A stretch of DNA of 64,000 nt, taken from the NCBI RefSeq assembly GCF_050947875.1, contig NC_134572.1:119593105-119657104 (forward strand), in the 5' to 3' direction. The translations under genes were made by a program, and so were the position numbers. Shown here in pieces: positions 1-11,383 of the stretch (position 1 is the first letter of the stretch; each line of letters begins with the position of its first letter). This DNA comes from Dermacentor variabilis (Eukaryota > Arthropoda > Arachnida > Ixodida > Ixodidae). Below the pieces are notes generated by a model. It worked only from the letters and a program-made list of their open reading frames with translations, had not been told where the DNA came from and ran no database searches.

Positions 1-203
1 TTTCTGCCTATTCGTTCATTTATTGCGTAAATGTGGGTCCGCGCGTGCGTCGGGATTGATTTAAACAAAGATCTAGCACTTTTGAGGCAACTTATTTAAC
101 GCGGCTGAGGCGGTATTTCCCTGGGCTATAGCCTTACTGTTTTTTCGATTTTTCGAGAAAATTTATTTCTGCCTATTCGTTCATTTATTGCGTAAATGTG
201 GGT

Positions 204-217
204 CCGCGCGTGCGTCG
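204..217. repeat. CpG-rich core of the monomer
   Basis: The segment ccgcgcgtgcgtcg holds five CpG dinucleotides in 14 bases and recurs in almost every monomer. The consensus has 12 CpG, against about 7.4 expected from its 32 C and 38 G, an observed/expected ratio near 1.6. Variants here are few: cgcatg (2516, 3839, 5653, 6973), cgcgcgcg (22639, 29792, 34471, 52371), a 2-bp-shorter gcgtatgtgggg form at 8451, 11421 and 14058, and a 4-bp deletion giving gggtgcgcg near 43945, 59890 and 60379. Long-term cytosine methylation would normally erode such a segment, so I infer that the array has been largely unmethylated in the germ line. Confidence 0.7.
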
Positions 218-288
218 GGAGTGATTTAAACAAAGATCTAGCACTTTTGAGGCAACCTATTTAACGCGGCTGAGACGGTATTTCCCTG

Positions 289-298
289 GGCTATAGCC
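289..298. repeat. Perfect 10-bp palindrome GGCTATAGCC in the monomer
   Basis: GGCTATAGCC equals its own reverse complement and occurs in most monomers at positions 124-133. Its centre is ctatag. On the minus strand the TAG within it closes one reading frame in each monomer. It is the place where most large monomer indels occur: TA-step expansions (ggctatatagcc), contractions (gggcc, gggctagcc, ctatacc, ctgcatagcc) and the 11-bp deletion of the 154-bp class. The symmetry could mark a dimeric protein-binding site or simply a slippage- or hairpin-prone sequence. Neither is shown here. Confidence 0.85.
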
Positions 299-304
299 TT
301 ACTG

Positions 305-333
305 TTTTTTCGATTTTTCGAGAAAATTTATTT
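305..333. repeat. T/A-tract segment at the monomer junction
   Basis: From monomer position 140 across the junction run T6, cga, T5, cgag, A4 and then tttattt. Tract centres lie about 8.5 bp apart, somewhat less than a helical turn, so modest intrinsic curvature or stiffness is possible but not certain. The segment is one of the best conserved parts of the monomer. Common variants are ttttttcc for ttttttcg, gagaaatctta for gagaaaattta (block C) and gaaaactta. A rarer ctccattttacg form occurs at about 1135, 4104 and 7238. A role in nucleosome positioning is an inference. Confidence 0.6.
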
Positions 334-2803
334 CTGCCTATTCGTTCATTTATTGCGTAAATGTGGGTCCGCGCGTGCGTCGGGAGTGATTTAAATTAAG
401 ATCTACCACTTCTGAGGCAACCTATTTAACGCGGCTGAGGCGGTATTTCCCTGGGCTATAGCCTTACTGTTTTTTCGATTTTTCGAGAAAATTTATTTCT
501 GCCTATTCGTTCATTTATTGCGTAAATGTGGTTCCGCGCGTGCGTCGGGAGTGATTTAAACAAAGATCTAGCACTTTTGAGGCAACCTATTTAACGCGGC
601 TGAGGCGGTATTTCACTGGGCTATAGCCTTACTGTTTTTTCGATTTTTCGAGAAAATTTATTTCTGCCTATTCGTTCATTTATTGCGTAAATGTGGGTCC
701 GCGCGTGCGTCGGGATTGATTTAAACATAGATCTAGCACTTTTGAGGCAAGCTATTTAACGCGGCTGAGACGGTATTTCCCTGGGCTATAGCCTTACTGT
801 TTTTTCGATTTTTCGAGAAAATTTATTTCTGCCTATTCGTTCATTTATTGCGTAAATGTGGGTCCGCGCGTGCGTCGGGAGTGATTTAAATTAAGATCTA
901 CCACTTCTGAGGCAACCTATTTAACGCGGCTGAGGCGGTATTTCCCTGGGCTATAGCCTTACTGTTTTTTCGATTTTTCGAGAAAATTTATTTCTGCCTA
1001 TTCGTTCATTTATTGCGTAAATGTGGTTCCGCGCGTGCGTCGGGAGTGATTTAAACAAAGATCTAGCACTTTTGAGGCAACCTATTTAACGCGGCTGAGG
1101 CGGTATTTCACTGGGCTATAGCCTTACTGTTTTCTCCATTTTACGAGAAAATTTATTTCTGCCTATTCGTTCATTTATTGCGTAAATGTGGGTCCGCGCG
1201 TGCGTCGGGAGTGATTTAAACAAAGATCTAGCACTTTTGAGGCAACCTATTTAACGCGGCTGAGACGGTATTTCCCTGGGCTATAGCCTTACTGTTTTTT
1301 CGATTTTTCGAGAAAATTTATTTCTGCCTATTCGTTCATTTATTGCGTAAATGTGGGTCCGCGCGTGCGTCGGGAGTGATTTAAATTAAGATCTACCACT
1401 TTTGAGGCAACCTATTTAACGCGGCTGAGGCGGTATTTCCCTGGGCTATAGCCTTACTGTTTTTTCGATTTTTCGAGAAAATTTATTTCTGCCTATTCGT
1501 TCATTTATTGCGTAAATGTGGGTCCGCGCGTGCGTCGGGAGTGATTTAAACCAAGATCTACCACTTTTGAGGCAACCTATTTAACGCGGCTGAGACCGTA
1601 TTTCCCTGGGCTATAGCCTTACTGTTTTTTCGATTTTTCGAGAAAATTTATTTCTGCCTATTCGTTCATTTTTTGCGTAAATGTGGGTCCGCGCGTGCGT
1701 CGGGAGTGATTTAAATTAAGATCTACCACTTTTGAGGCAACCTATTTAACGCGGCTGAGGCGGTATTTCCCTGGGCTATAGCCTTACTGTTTTTTCGATT
1801 TTTCGAGAAAATTTATTTCTGCCTATTCGTTCATTTATTGCGTAAATGTGGGTCCGCGCGTGCGTCGGGAGTGATTTAAACAAAGATCTAGCACTTTTGA
1901 GGAGACCTATTTAACGCGGCTGAGACGGTATTTCCCTGGCTATAGCCTTACTGTTTTTTCGATTTTTCAGAAAATTTATTTCTGCCTATTCGTTCATTTA
2001 TTGCGTAAATGTGGGTCCGCGCGTGCGTCGGGAGTGATTTAAACAAAGATCTAGCACTTTCGAGGCAACCTATTTAACGCGGCTGAGGCGGTATTTCCCT
2101 GGGCTATAGCCTTACTGTTTTTTCGATTTTTCGAGAAAATTCATTTCTGCCTATTCGTTCATTTATTGTGTAAATGTGGGTCCGCGCGTGCGTCGGGAGT
2201 GATTTAAACGAAGATCTAGCACTTTTGAGGCAACCTATTTAACGCGGCTGAGGCGGTATTTCCCTGGGCTATAGCCTTACTGTTTTTTCGATTTTTCGAG
2301 AAAATTTATTTCTGCCTATTCGTTCATTTATTGCGTAAATGTGGGTCCGCGCGTGCGTCGGGAGTGATTTAAACAAAGATCTAGCACTTTTGAGGCAACC
2401 TATTTAACGCGGCTGAGGCGGTATTTCATTGGGCTATAGCCTTACTGTTTTTTCGATTTTTCGAGAAAATTTATTTCTGCCTATTCGTTCATTTATTGCG
2501 TAAATGTGGGTCCGCGCATGCGTCGGGAGTGATTTAAACACAGATCTAGCACTTTTGAGGCAACCTATTTAACGCGGCTGAGACGGTATTTCCCTGGGCT
2601 ATAGCCTTACTGTTTTTTCCATTTTTCGAGAAAATTTATTTCTGCCTATTCGTTCATTTATTGCGTAAATGTGGGTCCGCGCGTGCGTCGGGAGTGATTT
2701 AAATTAAGATCTACCACTTTTGAGGCAACCTATTTAACGCGGCTGAGGCGGTATTTCACTGGGCTATAGCCTTACTGTTTTTTCGATTTTTCGAGAAAAT
2801 TTA

Positions 2804-5800
2804 TTTCTGCCTATTCGTTCATTTATTGCGTAAATGTGGGTCCGCGCGTGCGTCGGGATTGATTTAAACAAAGATCTAGCACTTTTGAGGCAACTTATTT
2901 AACACGGCTGAGGCGGTATTTCCCTGGGCTATAATAGCCTTACTGTTTTTTCGATTTTTCGAGAAAATTTATTTCTGCCTATTCGTTCATTTATTGCGTA
3001 AATGTGGGTCCGCGCGTGCGTCGGGAGTGATTTAAACAAAGATCTAGCACTTTTGAGGCAACCTATTTAACGCGGCTGAGACGGTATTTCCCTGGGCTAT
3101 AGCCTTACTGTTTTTTCGATTTTTCGAGAAAATTTATTTCTGCCTATTCGTTCATTTATTGCGTAAATGTGGGTCCGCGCGTGCGTCGGGAGTGATTTAA
3201 ATTAAGATCTACCACTTTTGAGGCAACCTATTTAACGCGGCTGAGGCGGTATTTCCCTGGGCTATAGCCTTACTGTTTTTTCGATTTTTCGAGAAAATTT
3301 ATTTCAGCCTATTCGTTCATTTATTGCGTAAATGTGGTTCCGCGCGTGCGTCGGGAGTGATTTAAACAAAGATCTAGCACTTTTGAGGCAACCTATTTAA
3401 CGCGGCTGAGGCGGTATTTCACTGGGCTATAGCCTTACTGTTTTTTCGATTTTTCGAGAAAATTTATTTCTGCCTATTCGTTCATTTATTGCGTAAATGT
3501 GGGTCCGCGCGTGCGTCGGGATTGATTTAAACATAGATCTAGCACTTTTGAGGCAAGCTATTTAACGCGGCTGAGACGGTATTTCCCTGGGCTATAGCCT
3601 TACTGTTTTTTCGATTTTTCGAGAAAATTTATTTCTGCCTATTCGTTCATTTATTGCGTAAATGTGGGTCCGCGCGTGCGTCGGGAGTGATTTAAACAAA
3701 GATCTAGCACTTTTGAGGCAACCTATTTAACGCGGCTGAGACGGTATTTCCCTGGGCTATAGCCTTACTGTTTTTTCGATTTTTCGAGAAAATTTATTTC
3801 TTCCTATTCGTTCATTTATTGCGTAAATGTGGGTCCGCGCATGCGTCGGGAGTGATTTAAACACAGATCTAGCACTTTTGAGGCAACCTATTTAACGCGG
3901 CTGAGACGGTATTTCCCTGGGCTATAGCCTTACTGTTTTTTCCATTTTTCGAGAAAATTTATTTCTGCCTATTCGTTCATTTATTGCGTAAATGTGGGTC
4001 CGCGCGTGCGTCGGGAGTGATTTAAACAAAGATCTAGCACTTTTGAGGCAACCTATTTATCGCGGCTGAGACGGTATTTCCCTGGGCTATAGCCTTACTG
4101 TTTTCTCCATTTTACGAGAAAATTTATTTCTGCCTATTCGTTCATTTATTGCGTAAATGTGGGTCCGCGCGTGCGTCGGGAGTGATTTAAACAAAGATCT
4201 AGCACTTTTGAGGCAACCTATTTAACGCGGCTGAGACGGTATTTCCCTGGGCTATAGCCTTACTGTTTTTTCGATTTTTCGAGAAAATTTATTTCTGCCT
4301 ATTCGTTCATTTATTGCGTAAATGTGGGTCCGCGCGTGCGTCGGGAGTGATTTAAATTAAGATCTACCACTTTTGAGGCAACCTATTTAACGCGGCTGAG
4401 GCGGTATTTCCCTGGGCTATAGCCTTACTGTTTTTTCGATTTTTCGAGAAAATTTATTTCTGCCTATTCGTTCATTTATTGCGTAAATGTGGGTCCGCGC
4501 GTGCGTCGGGAGTGATTTAAACCAAGATCTACCACTTTTGAGGCAACCTATTTAACGCGGCTGAGACCGTATTTCCCTGGGCTATAGCCTTACTGTTTTT
4601 TCGGTTTTTCGAGAAAATTTATTTCTGCCTATTCGTTCATTTTTTGCGTAAATGTGGGTCCGCGCGTGCGTCGGGAGTGATTTAAATTAAGATCTACCAC
4701 TTTTGAGGCAACCTATTTAACGCGGCTGAGGCGGTATTTCCCTGGGCTATAGCCTTACTGTTTTTTCGATTTTTCGAGAAAATTTATTTCTGCCTATTCG
4801 TTCATTTATTGCGTAAATGTGGGTCCGCGCGTGCGTCGGGAGTGATTTAAACAAAGATCTAGCACTTTTGAGGAGACCTATTTAACGCGGCTGAGACGGT
4901 ATTTCCCTGGCTATAGCCTTACTGTTTTTTCGATTTTTCAGAAAATTTATTTCTGCCTATTCGTTCATTTATTGCGTAAATGTGGGTCCGCGCGTGCGTC
5001 GGGAGTGATTTAAACAAAGATCTAGCACTTTCGAGGCAACCTATTTAACGCGGCTGAGGCGGTATTTCCCTGGGCTATAGCCTTACTGTTTTTTCGATTT
5101 TTCGAGAAAATTTATTTCTGCCTATTCGTTCATTTATTGCGTAAATGTGGGTCCGCGCGTGCGTCGGGAGTGATTTAAACAAAGATCTAGCACTTTTGAG
5201 GCAACCTATTTAACGCGGCTGAGGCGGTATTTCACTGGGCTATAGCCTTACTGTTTTTTCGATTTTTCGAGAAAATTTATTTCTGCCTATTCGTTCATTT
5301 ATTGCGTAAATGTGGGTCCGCGCGTGCGTCGGGAGTGATTTAAACAAAGATCTAGCACTTTCGAGGCAACCTATTTAACGCGGCTGAGACGGTATTTCCC
5401 TGGGCTATAGCCTTACTGTTTTTTCGATTTTTCGAGAAAATTTATTTCTGCCTATTCGTTCATTTATTGCGTAAATGTGGGTCCGCGCGTGCGTCGGGAG
5501 TGATTTAAACAAAGATCTAGCACTTTTGAGGTAACCTATTTAACGCGGCTGAGGCGGTATTTCATTGGGCTATAGCCTTACTGTTTTTTCGATTTTTCGA
5601 GAAAATTTATTTCTGCCTATTCGTTCATTTATTGCGTAAATGTGGGTCCGCGCATGCGTCGGGAGTGATTTAAACACAGATCTAGCACTTTTGAGGCAAC
5701 CTATTTAACGCGGCTGAGACGGTATTTCCCTGGGCTATAGCCTTACTGTTTTTTCCATTTTTCGAGAAAATTTATTTCTGCCTATTCGTTCATTTATTGC

Positions 5801-5939
5801 GTAAATGTGGGTCCGCGCGTGCGTCGGGAGTGATTTAAATTAAGATCTACCACTTTTGAGGCAACCTATTTAACGCGGCTGAGGCGGTATTTCACTGGGC
5901 TATAGCCTTACGGTTTTTTCGATTTTTCGAGAAAATTTA
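2804..5939. repeat. Block A higher-order repeat, unit 2 (19 monomers)
   Basis: The order of diagnostic monomers repeats that of unit 1: cgggattgat opener at 2804, ggttccg at 3302, aaacatag/gcaagctat at 3467, cgcatgcg/aaacacag at 3797, ctccattttacg at 3962, aaaccaag at 4457, attttttgcg at 4622, gaggagacc (163 bp) at 4787 and cgcatgcg again at 5610. The gaggagacc marker lies 2971 bp (18 monomers) from its unit-1 counterpart, while the aaacatag markers lie 2806 bp (17 monomers) apart. Monomers have therefore been gained or lost inside the unit. The opener carries a 3-bp TA-region insertion (ggctataatagcc at 2928) and is 168 bp long. Confidence 0.8.
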
Positions 5940-8413
5940 TTTCTGCCTATTCGTTCATTTATTGCGTAAATGTGGGTCCGCGCGTGCGTCGGGATTGATT
6001 TAAACAAAGATCTAGCACTTTTGAGGCAACTTATTTAACGCGGCTGAGGCGGTATTTCCCTGGGCTATAGCCTTACTGTTTTTTCGATTTTTCGAGAAAA
6101 TTTATTTCTGCCTATTCGTTCATTTATTGCGTAAATGTGGGTCCGCGCGTGCGTCGGGAGTGATTTAAACAAAGATCTAGCACTTTTGAGGCAACCTATT
6201 TAACGCGGCTGAGACGGTATTTCCCTGGGCTATAGCCTTACTGTTTTTTCGATTTTTCGAGAAAATTTATTTCTGCCTATTCGTTCATTTATTGCGTAAA
6301 TGTGGGTCCGCGCGTGCGTCGGGAGTGATTTAAATTAAGATCTACCACTTTTGAGGCAACCTATTTAACGCGGCTGAGGCGGTATTTCCCTGGGCTATAG
6401 CCTTACTGTTTTTTCGATTTTTCGAGAAAATTTATTTCTGCCTATTCGTTCATTTATTGCGTAAATGTGGTTCCGCGCGTGCGTCGGGAGTGATTTAAAC
6501 AAAGATCTAGCACTTTTGAGGCAACCTATTTAACGCGGCTGAGGCGGTATTTCACTGGGCTATAGCCTTACTGTTTTTTCGATTTTTCGAGAAAATTTAT
6601 TTCTGCCTATTCGTTCATTTATTGCGTAAATGTGGGTCCGCGCGTGCGTCGGGATTGATTTAAACATAGATCTAGCACTTTTGAGGCAAGCTATTTAACG
6701 CGGCTGAGACGGTATTTCCCTGGGCTATAGCCTTACTGTTTTTTCGATTTTTCGAGAAAATTTATTTCTGCCTATTCGTTCATTTATTGCGTAAATGTGG
6801 GTCCGCGCGTGCGTCGGGAGTGATTTAAACAAAGATCTAGCACTTTTGAGGCAACCTATTTAACGCGGCTGAGACGGTATTTCCCTGGGCTATAGCCTTA
6901 CTGTTTTTTCGATTTTTCGAGAAAATTTATTTCTTCCTATTCGTTCATTTATTGCGTAAATGTGGGTCCGCGCATGCGTCGGGAGTGATTTAAACACAGA
7001 TCTAGCACTTTTGAGGCAACCTATTTAACGCGGCTGAGACGGTATTTCCCTGGGCTATAGCCTTACTGTTTCTTCCATTTTTCGAGAAAATTTATTTCTG
7101 CCTATTCGTTCATTTATTGCGTAAATGTGGGTCCGCGCGTGCGTCGGGAGTGATTTAAACAAAGATCTAGCACTTTTGAGGCAACCTATTTATCGCGGCT
7201 GAGACGGTATTTCCCTGGGCTATAGCCTTACTGTTTTCTCCATTTTACGAGAAAATTTATTTCTGCCTATTCGTTCATTTATTGCGTAAATGTGGGTCCG
7301 CGCGTGCGTCGGGAGTGATTTAAACAAAGATCTAGCACTTTTGAGGCAACCTATTTAACGCGGCTGAGACGGTATTTCCCTGGGCTATAGCCTTACTGTT
7401 TTTTCGATTTTTCGAGAAAATTTATTTCTGCCTATTCGTTCATTTATTGCGTAAATGTGGGTCCGCGCGTGCGTCGGGAGTGATTTAAATTAAGATCTAC
7501 CACTTTTGAGGCAACCTATTTAACGCGGCTGAGGCGGTATTTCCCTGGGCTATAGCCTTACTGTTTTTTCGATTTTTCGAGAAAATTTATTTCTGCCTAT
7601 TCGTTCATTTATTGCGTAAATGTGGGTCCGCGCGTGCGTCGGGAGTGATTTAAACGAAGATCTAGCACTTTTGAGGCAACCTATTTAACGCGGCTGAGGC
7701 GGTATTTCCCTGGGCTATAGCCTTACTGTTTTTTCGATTTTTCGAGAAAATTTATTTCTGCCTATTCGTTCATTTATTGCGTAAATGTGGGTCCGCGCGT
7801 GCGTCGGGAGTGATTTAAACAAAGATCTAGCACTTTTGAGGCAACCTATTTAACGCGGCTGAGACGGTATTTCCCTGGGCTATAGCCTTACTGTTTTTTC
7901 GATTTTTCAGAAAATTTATTTCTGCCTATTCGTTCATTTATTGCGTAAATGTGGGTCCGCGCGTGCGTCGGGAGTGATTTAAACAAAGATCTAGCACTTT
8001 CGAGGCAACCTATTTAACGCGGCTGAGACGGTATTTCCCTGGGCTATAGCCTTACTGTTTTTTCGATTTTTCGAGAAAATTTTTTTCTGCCTATTCGTTC
8101 ACTTATTGCGTAAATGTGGGTCCGCGCGTGCGTCGGGAGTGATTTAAACAAAGATCTAGCACTTTTGAGGCAACCTATTTAACGCGGCTGAGACGGTATT
8201 TCCCTGGGCTATAGCCTTACTGTTTTTTCGATTTTTCGAGAAAATTTATTTCTGCCTATTCGTTCATTTATTGCGTAAATGTGGGTCCGCGCGTGCGTCG
8301 GGAGTGATTTAAACAAAGATCTAGCACTTTTGAGGTAACCTATTTAACGCGGCTGAGGCGGTATTTCATTGGGCTATAGCCTTACTGTTTTTTCGATTTT
8401 TCGAGAAAATTTA
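5940..8413. repeat. Block A higher-order repeat, unit 3 (15 monomers, then switch to block B)
   Basis: The cgggattgat opener is at 5940, ggttccg at 6435, aaacatag/gcaagctat at 6600, cgcatgcg/aaacacag at 6930 and ctccattttacg at 7095. After 7425 the series departs from units 1 and 2. The aaaccaag, attttttgcg and gaggagacc monomers are missing, and an aaacgaag monomer (7590) is followed by one with the tttttcagaaaa loss (7755-7918) that resembles the tail of the gaggagacc type. This looks like a deletion or crossover within a monomer. The next monomer (8414, tttgtgcc and gcgtatgtgggg) begins block B. Confidence 0.7.
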
Positions 8414-11383
8414 TTTGTGCCTATTCGTTCATTTATTGCGTAAATGTGGGTCCGCGTATGTGGGGAGTGATTTAAATAAAGATCTAGCACTTTTGAGGCA
8501 ACCTATTTAACGCGGCTGAGACCGTATTTCCCTGGGCTGAAGCCTTACTGTTTTTTCGATTTTTCGAGAAAATTTATTTCTGCCTATTCGTTCATTTATT
8601 GCGTAAATGTGGGTCCGCGCGTGCGTCGGGAGTGATTTAAACCAAGATCTAGCACTTTTGAGGCAACCTATTTAACGCGGCTGAGACGGTATTTCCCTGG
8701 GCTATAGCCTTACTGTTTTTTCAATTTTTCGAGAAAATTTATTTCTGCCTATTCGTTCATTTATTGCGTAAATGTGGGTCCGCGCGTGCGTCGGGAGTGA
8801 TTTAAACAAAGATCTAGCACTTTTGAGGCGACCTATTTAACGCGGCTGAGACCGTATTTCCGTGGGCTATATAGCCTTACTGTTTTTTCGATTTTTCGAG
8901 AAAATTTATTTCTGCCTATTCGTTCATTTATCGCGTAAATGTGGGTCCGCGCGTGCGTCGGGAGTGATTTAAATTAAGATCTACCACTTTTGAGGCAACC
9001 TATTTAACGCGGCTGAGGCGGTATTTCCCTGGGCTATAGCCTTACTGTTTTTTCGATTTTTCGAGAAAATTTATTTCTGCCTATTCGTTCATTTATTGCG
9101 TAAATGTGGGTCCGCGCGTGCGTCGGGAGTGATTTAAACCAAGATCTACCACTTTTGAGGCAACCTATTTAACGCGGCTGAGACCGTATTTCCCTGGGCT
9201 ATAGCCTTACTGTTTTTTCGATTTTTCGAGAAAATTTATTTCTGCCTATTCGTTCATTTATTGCGTAAATGTGGGTCCGCGCGTGCGTCGGGAGTGATTT
9301 AAATTAACATCTACCACTTTTGAGGCAACCTATTTAACGCGGCTGAGGCGGTATTTCCCTGGGCTATAGCCTTACTGTTTTTTCGATTTTTCGAGAAAAT
9401 TTATTTCTGCCTATTCGTTCATTTATTGCGTAAATGTGGGTCCGCGCGTGCGTCGGGAGTGATTTAAACAAAGATCTAGCACCTTTGAGGCAACCTATTT
9501 AACGCGGCTGAGACGGTATTTCCCTGGGCTATAGCCTTACTGTTTTTTCGATTTTTCGAGAAAATTTATTTCTGCCTATTCGTTCATTTATTGCGTAAAT
9601 GTGGGTCCGCGCGTGCGTCGGGAGTGATTTAAATTAAGATCTACCACTTTTGAGGCAACCTATTTAACGCGGCTGAGGCGGTATTTCCCTGGGCTATAGC
9701 CTTACTGTTTTTTCGATTTTTCGAGAAAATTTATTTCTGCCTATTCGTTCATTTATTGCGTAAATGTGGGTCCGCGCGTGCGTTGGGAGGAATTTAAACA
9801 AAGATCTAGCACTTTTGAGGCAACCTATTTAACGCGGCTGAGGCGGTATTTCACTGGGCTATAGCCTTACTGTTTTTTCGATTTTTCGAGAAAATTTATC
9901 TCTGCCTATTCGTTCATTTATTGCGTAAATGTGGGTCCGCGCGTGCGTCGGGAGTGATTTAAATTAAGATCTACCACTTTTGAGGCAACTTATTTAACGC
10001 GGCTGAGGCGGTATTTCCCTGGGCTATAGCCTTACTGTTTTTTCGATTTTTCGAGAAAATTTATTTCTGCCTATTCGTTCATTTATTGCGTAAATGTGGG
10101 TCCGCGCGTGCGTCGGGAGTGATTTAAACAAAGATCTAGCACTTTTGAGGCAACCTATTTAACGCGGCTGAGACGGTATTTCCCTGGGCTATAGCCTTAC
10201 TGTTTTTTCGATTTTTCGAGAAAATTTATTTCTGCCTATTCGTTCATTTATTGCGTAAATGTGGGTCCGCGCGTGCGTCGGGAGTGATTTAAATTAAGAT
10301 CTACCACTTTTGAGGCAACCTATTTAACGCGGCTGAGGCGGTATTTCCCTGGGCTATAGCCTTACTGTTTTTTCGATTTTTCGAGAAAATTTATTTCTGC
10401 CTATTCGTTCATTTATTGCGTAAATGTGGGTCCGCGCGTGCGTCGGGAGTGATTTAAACCAAGATCTACCACTTTTGAGGCAACCTATTTAACGCGGCTG
10501 AGACCGTATTTCCCTGTGCTATAGCCTTACTGTTTTTTCGATTTTTCGAGAAAATTTATTTCTGCCTATTCGTTCATTTATTGCGTAAATGTGGGTCCGC
10601 GCGTGCGTCGGGAGTGATTTAAATTAAGATCTACCACTTTTGAGGCAACCTATTTAACGCGGCTGAGGCGGTATTTCCCTGGGCTATAGCCTTACTGTTT
10701 TTTCGATTTTTCGAGAAAATTTATTTCTGCCTATTCGTTCATTTATTGCGTAAATGTGGGTCCGCGCGTGCGTCGGGAGTGATTTAAACAAAGATCTAGC
10801 ACCTTTGAGGCAACCTATTTAACGCGGCTGAGACGGTATTTCCCTGGGCTATAGCCTTACTGTTTTTTCGATTTTTCGAGAAAATTTATTTCTGCCTATT
10901 CGTGCATTTATTGCGTAAATGTGGGTCCGCGCGTGCGTCGGGAGTGTTTTAAATTAAGATCTACCACTTTTGAGGCAACCTATTTAACGCGGCTGAGGCG
11001 GTATTTCCCTGGGCTATAGCCTTACTGTTTTTTCGATTTTTCGAGAAAATTTATTTCTGCCTATTCGTTCATTTATTGCGTAAATGTGGGTCCGCGCGTG
11101 CGTCGGGAGTGATTTAAACAAAGATCTAGCACTTTTGAGGCAACCTATTTAACGCGGCTGAGACGGTATTTCCCTGGGCTATAGCCTTACTGTTTTTTCG
11201 ATTTTTCGAGAAAATTTATTTCTGCCTATTCGTTCATTTATTGCGTAAATGTGGGTCCGCGCGTGCGTCGGGAGTGATTTAAACAAAGATCTAGCACTTT
11301 TGAGGTAACCTATTTAACGCGGCTGAGGCGGTATTTCATTGGGCTATAGCCTTACTGTTTTTTCGATTTTTCGAGAAAATTTA
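8414..11383. repeat. Block B higher-order repeat, unit 1 (2970 bp)
   Basis: It opens with a 163-bp monomer (tttgtgcc, gcgtatgtgggg, ggctgaagcc). Next come an aaaccaag...tagcac monomer with ttttttcaat, a gaggcgacc/ccgtgggctatatagcc monomer, and tttatcgcg. Further markers are ttaacatct (9303), cgttgggaggaat (9781), ccctgtgc (10512), acctttg (9480 and 10800) and cgtgcattt (10901). aaattaag/gaggcgg monomers alternate with the others for long stretches, giving a local dimeric rhythm. The opener recurs at 11384. No gene is present. Confidence 0.8.

Larger units (their letters stand above)
166..330. repeat. Representative 165-bp monomer (near-consensus)
   Basis: This copy is close to the consensus and serves as the reference for monomer coordinates. 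Landmarks in monomer numbering are: start tttctgccta at 1; CpG-rich core tccgcgcgtgcgtcggg at 38-54; DraI-type tttaaa at 60-65; BglII-type agatct at 69-74; aacgcggctgag near 99-109; palindrome GGCTATAGCC at 124-133; T6 at 140-145, T5 at 149-153 and A4 at 158-161. The hand-counted composition is 70 G+C of 165 (42%). Three positions classify most monomers. They are the bases before and after agatct (aaacaaag...tagcac, aaattaag...taccac, or aaaccaag...taccac/tacctc), the triplet region gagacgg/gaggcgg/gagaccg, and tttccctggg versus tttcactggg. Confidence 0.95.
1..2803. repeat. Block A higher-order repeat, unit 1 (17 monomers)
   Basis: The unit opens with a monomer carrying cgggattgat, aaacaaag and aacttattt. 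It includes diagnostic monomers with ggttccg (496, 991), aaacatag plus gcaagctat (661), ctccattttacg (991), aaaccaag/gagaccg (1486), attttttgcg (1651), gaggagacc with single-base losses (1816-1978, 163 bp), aaacgaag (2144) and cgcatgcg/aaacacag (2474). The next monomer of the opening type begins at 2804, which closes the unit at 2803 bp. Compared with unit 2 it differs by whole monomers, for example it carries a second ggttccg monomer near its start. No gene is present. Confidence 0.8.

Noticed and set aside
69..74. agatct as a functional site
   Set aside because: The hexamer is present in most monomers and would give a restriction ladder, but conservation alone does not separate function from array homogenisation. 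Variants (aatatct, agatcc, aggtct, aacatct) persist in many copies.
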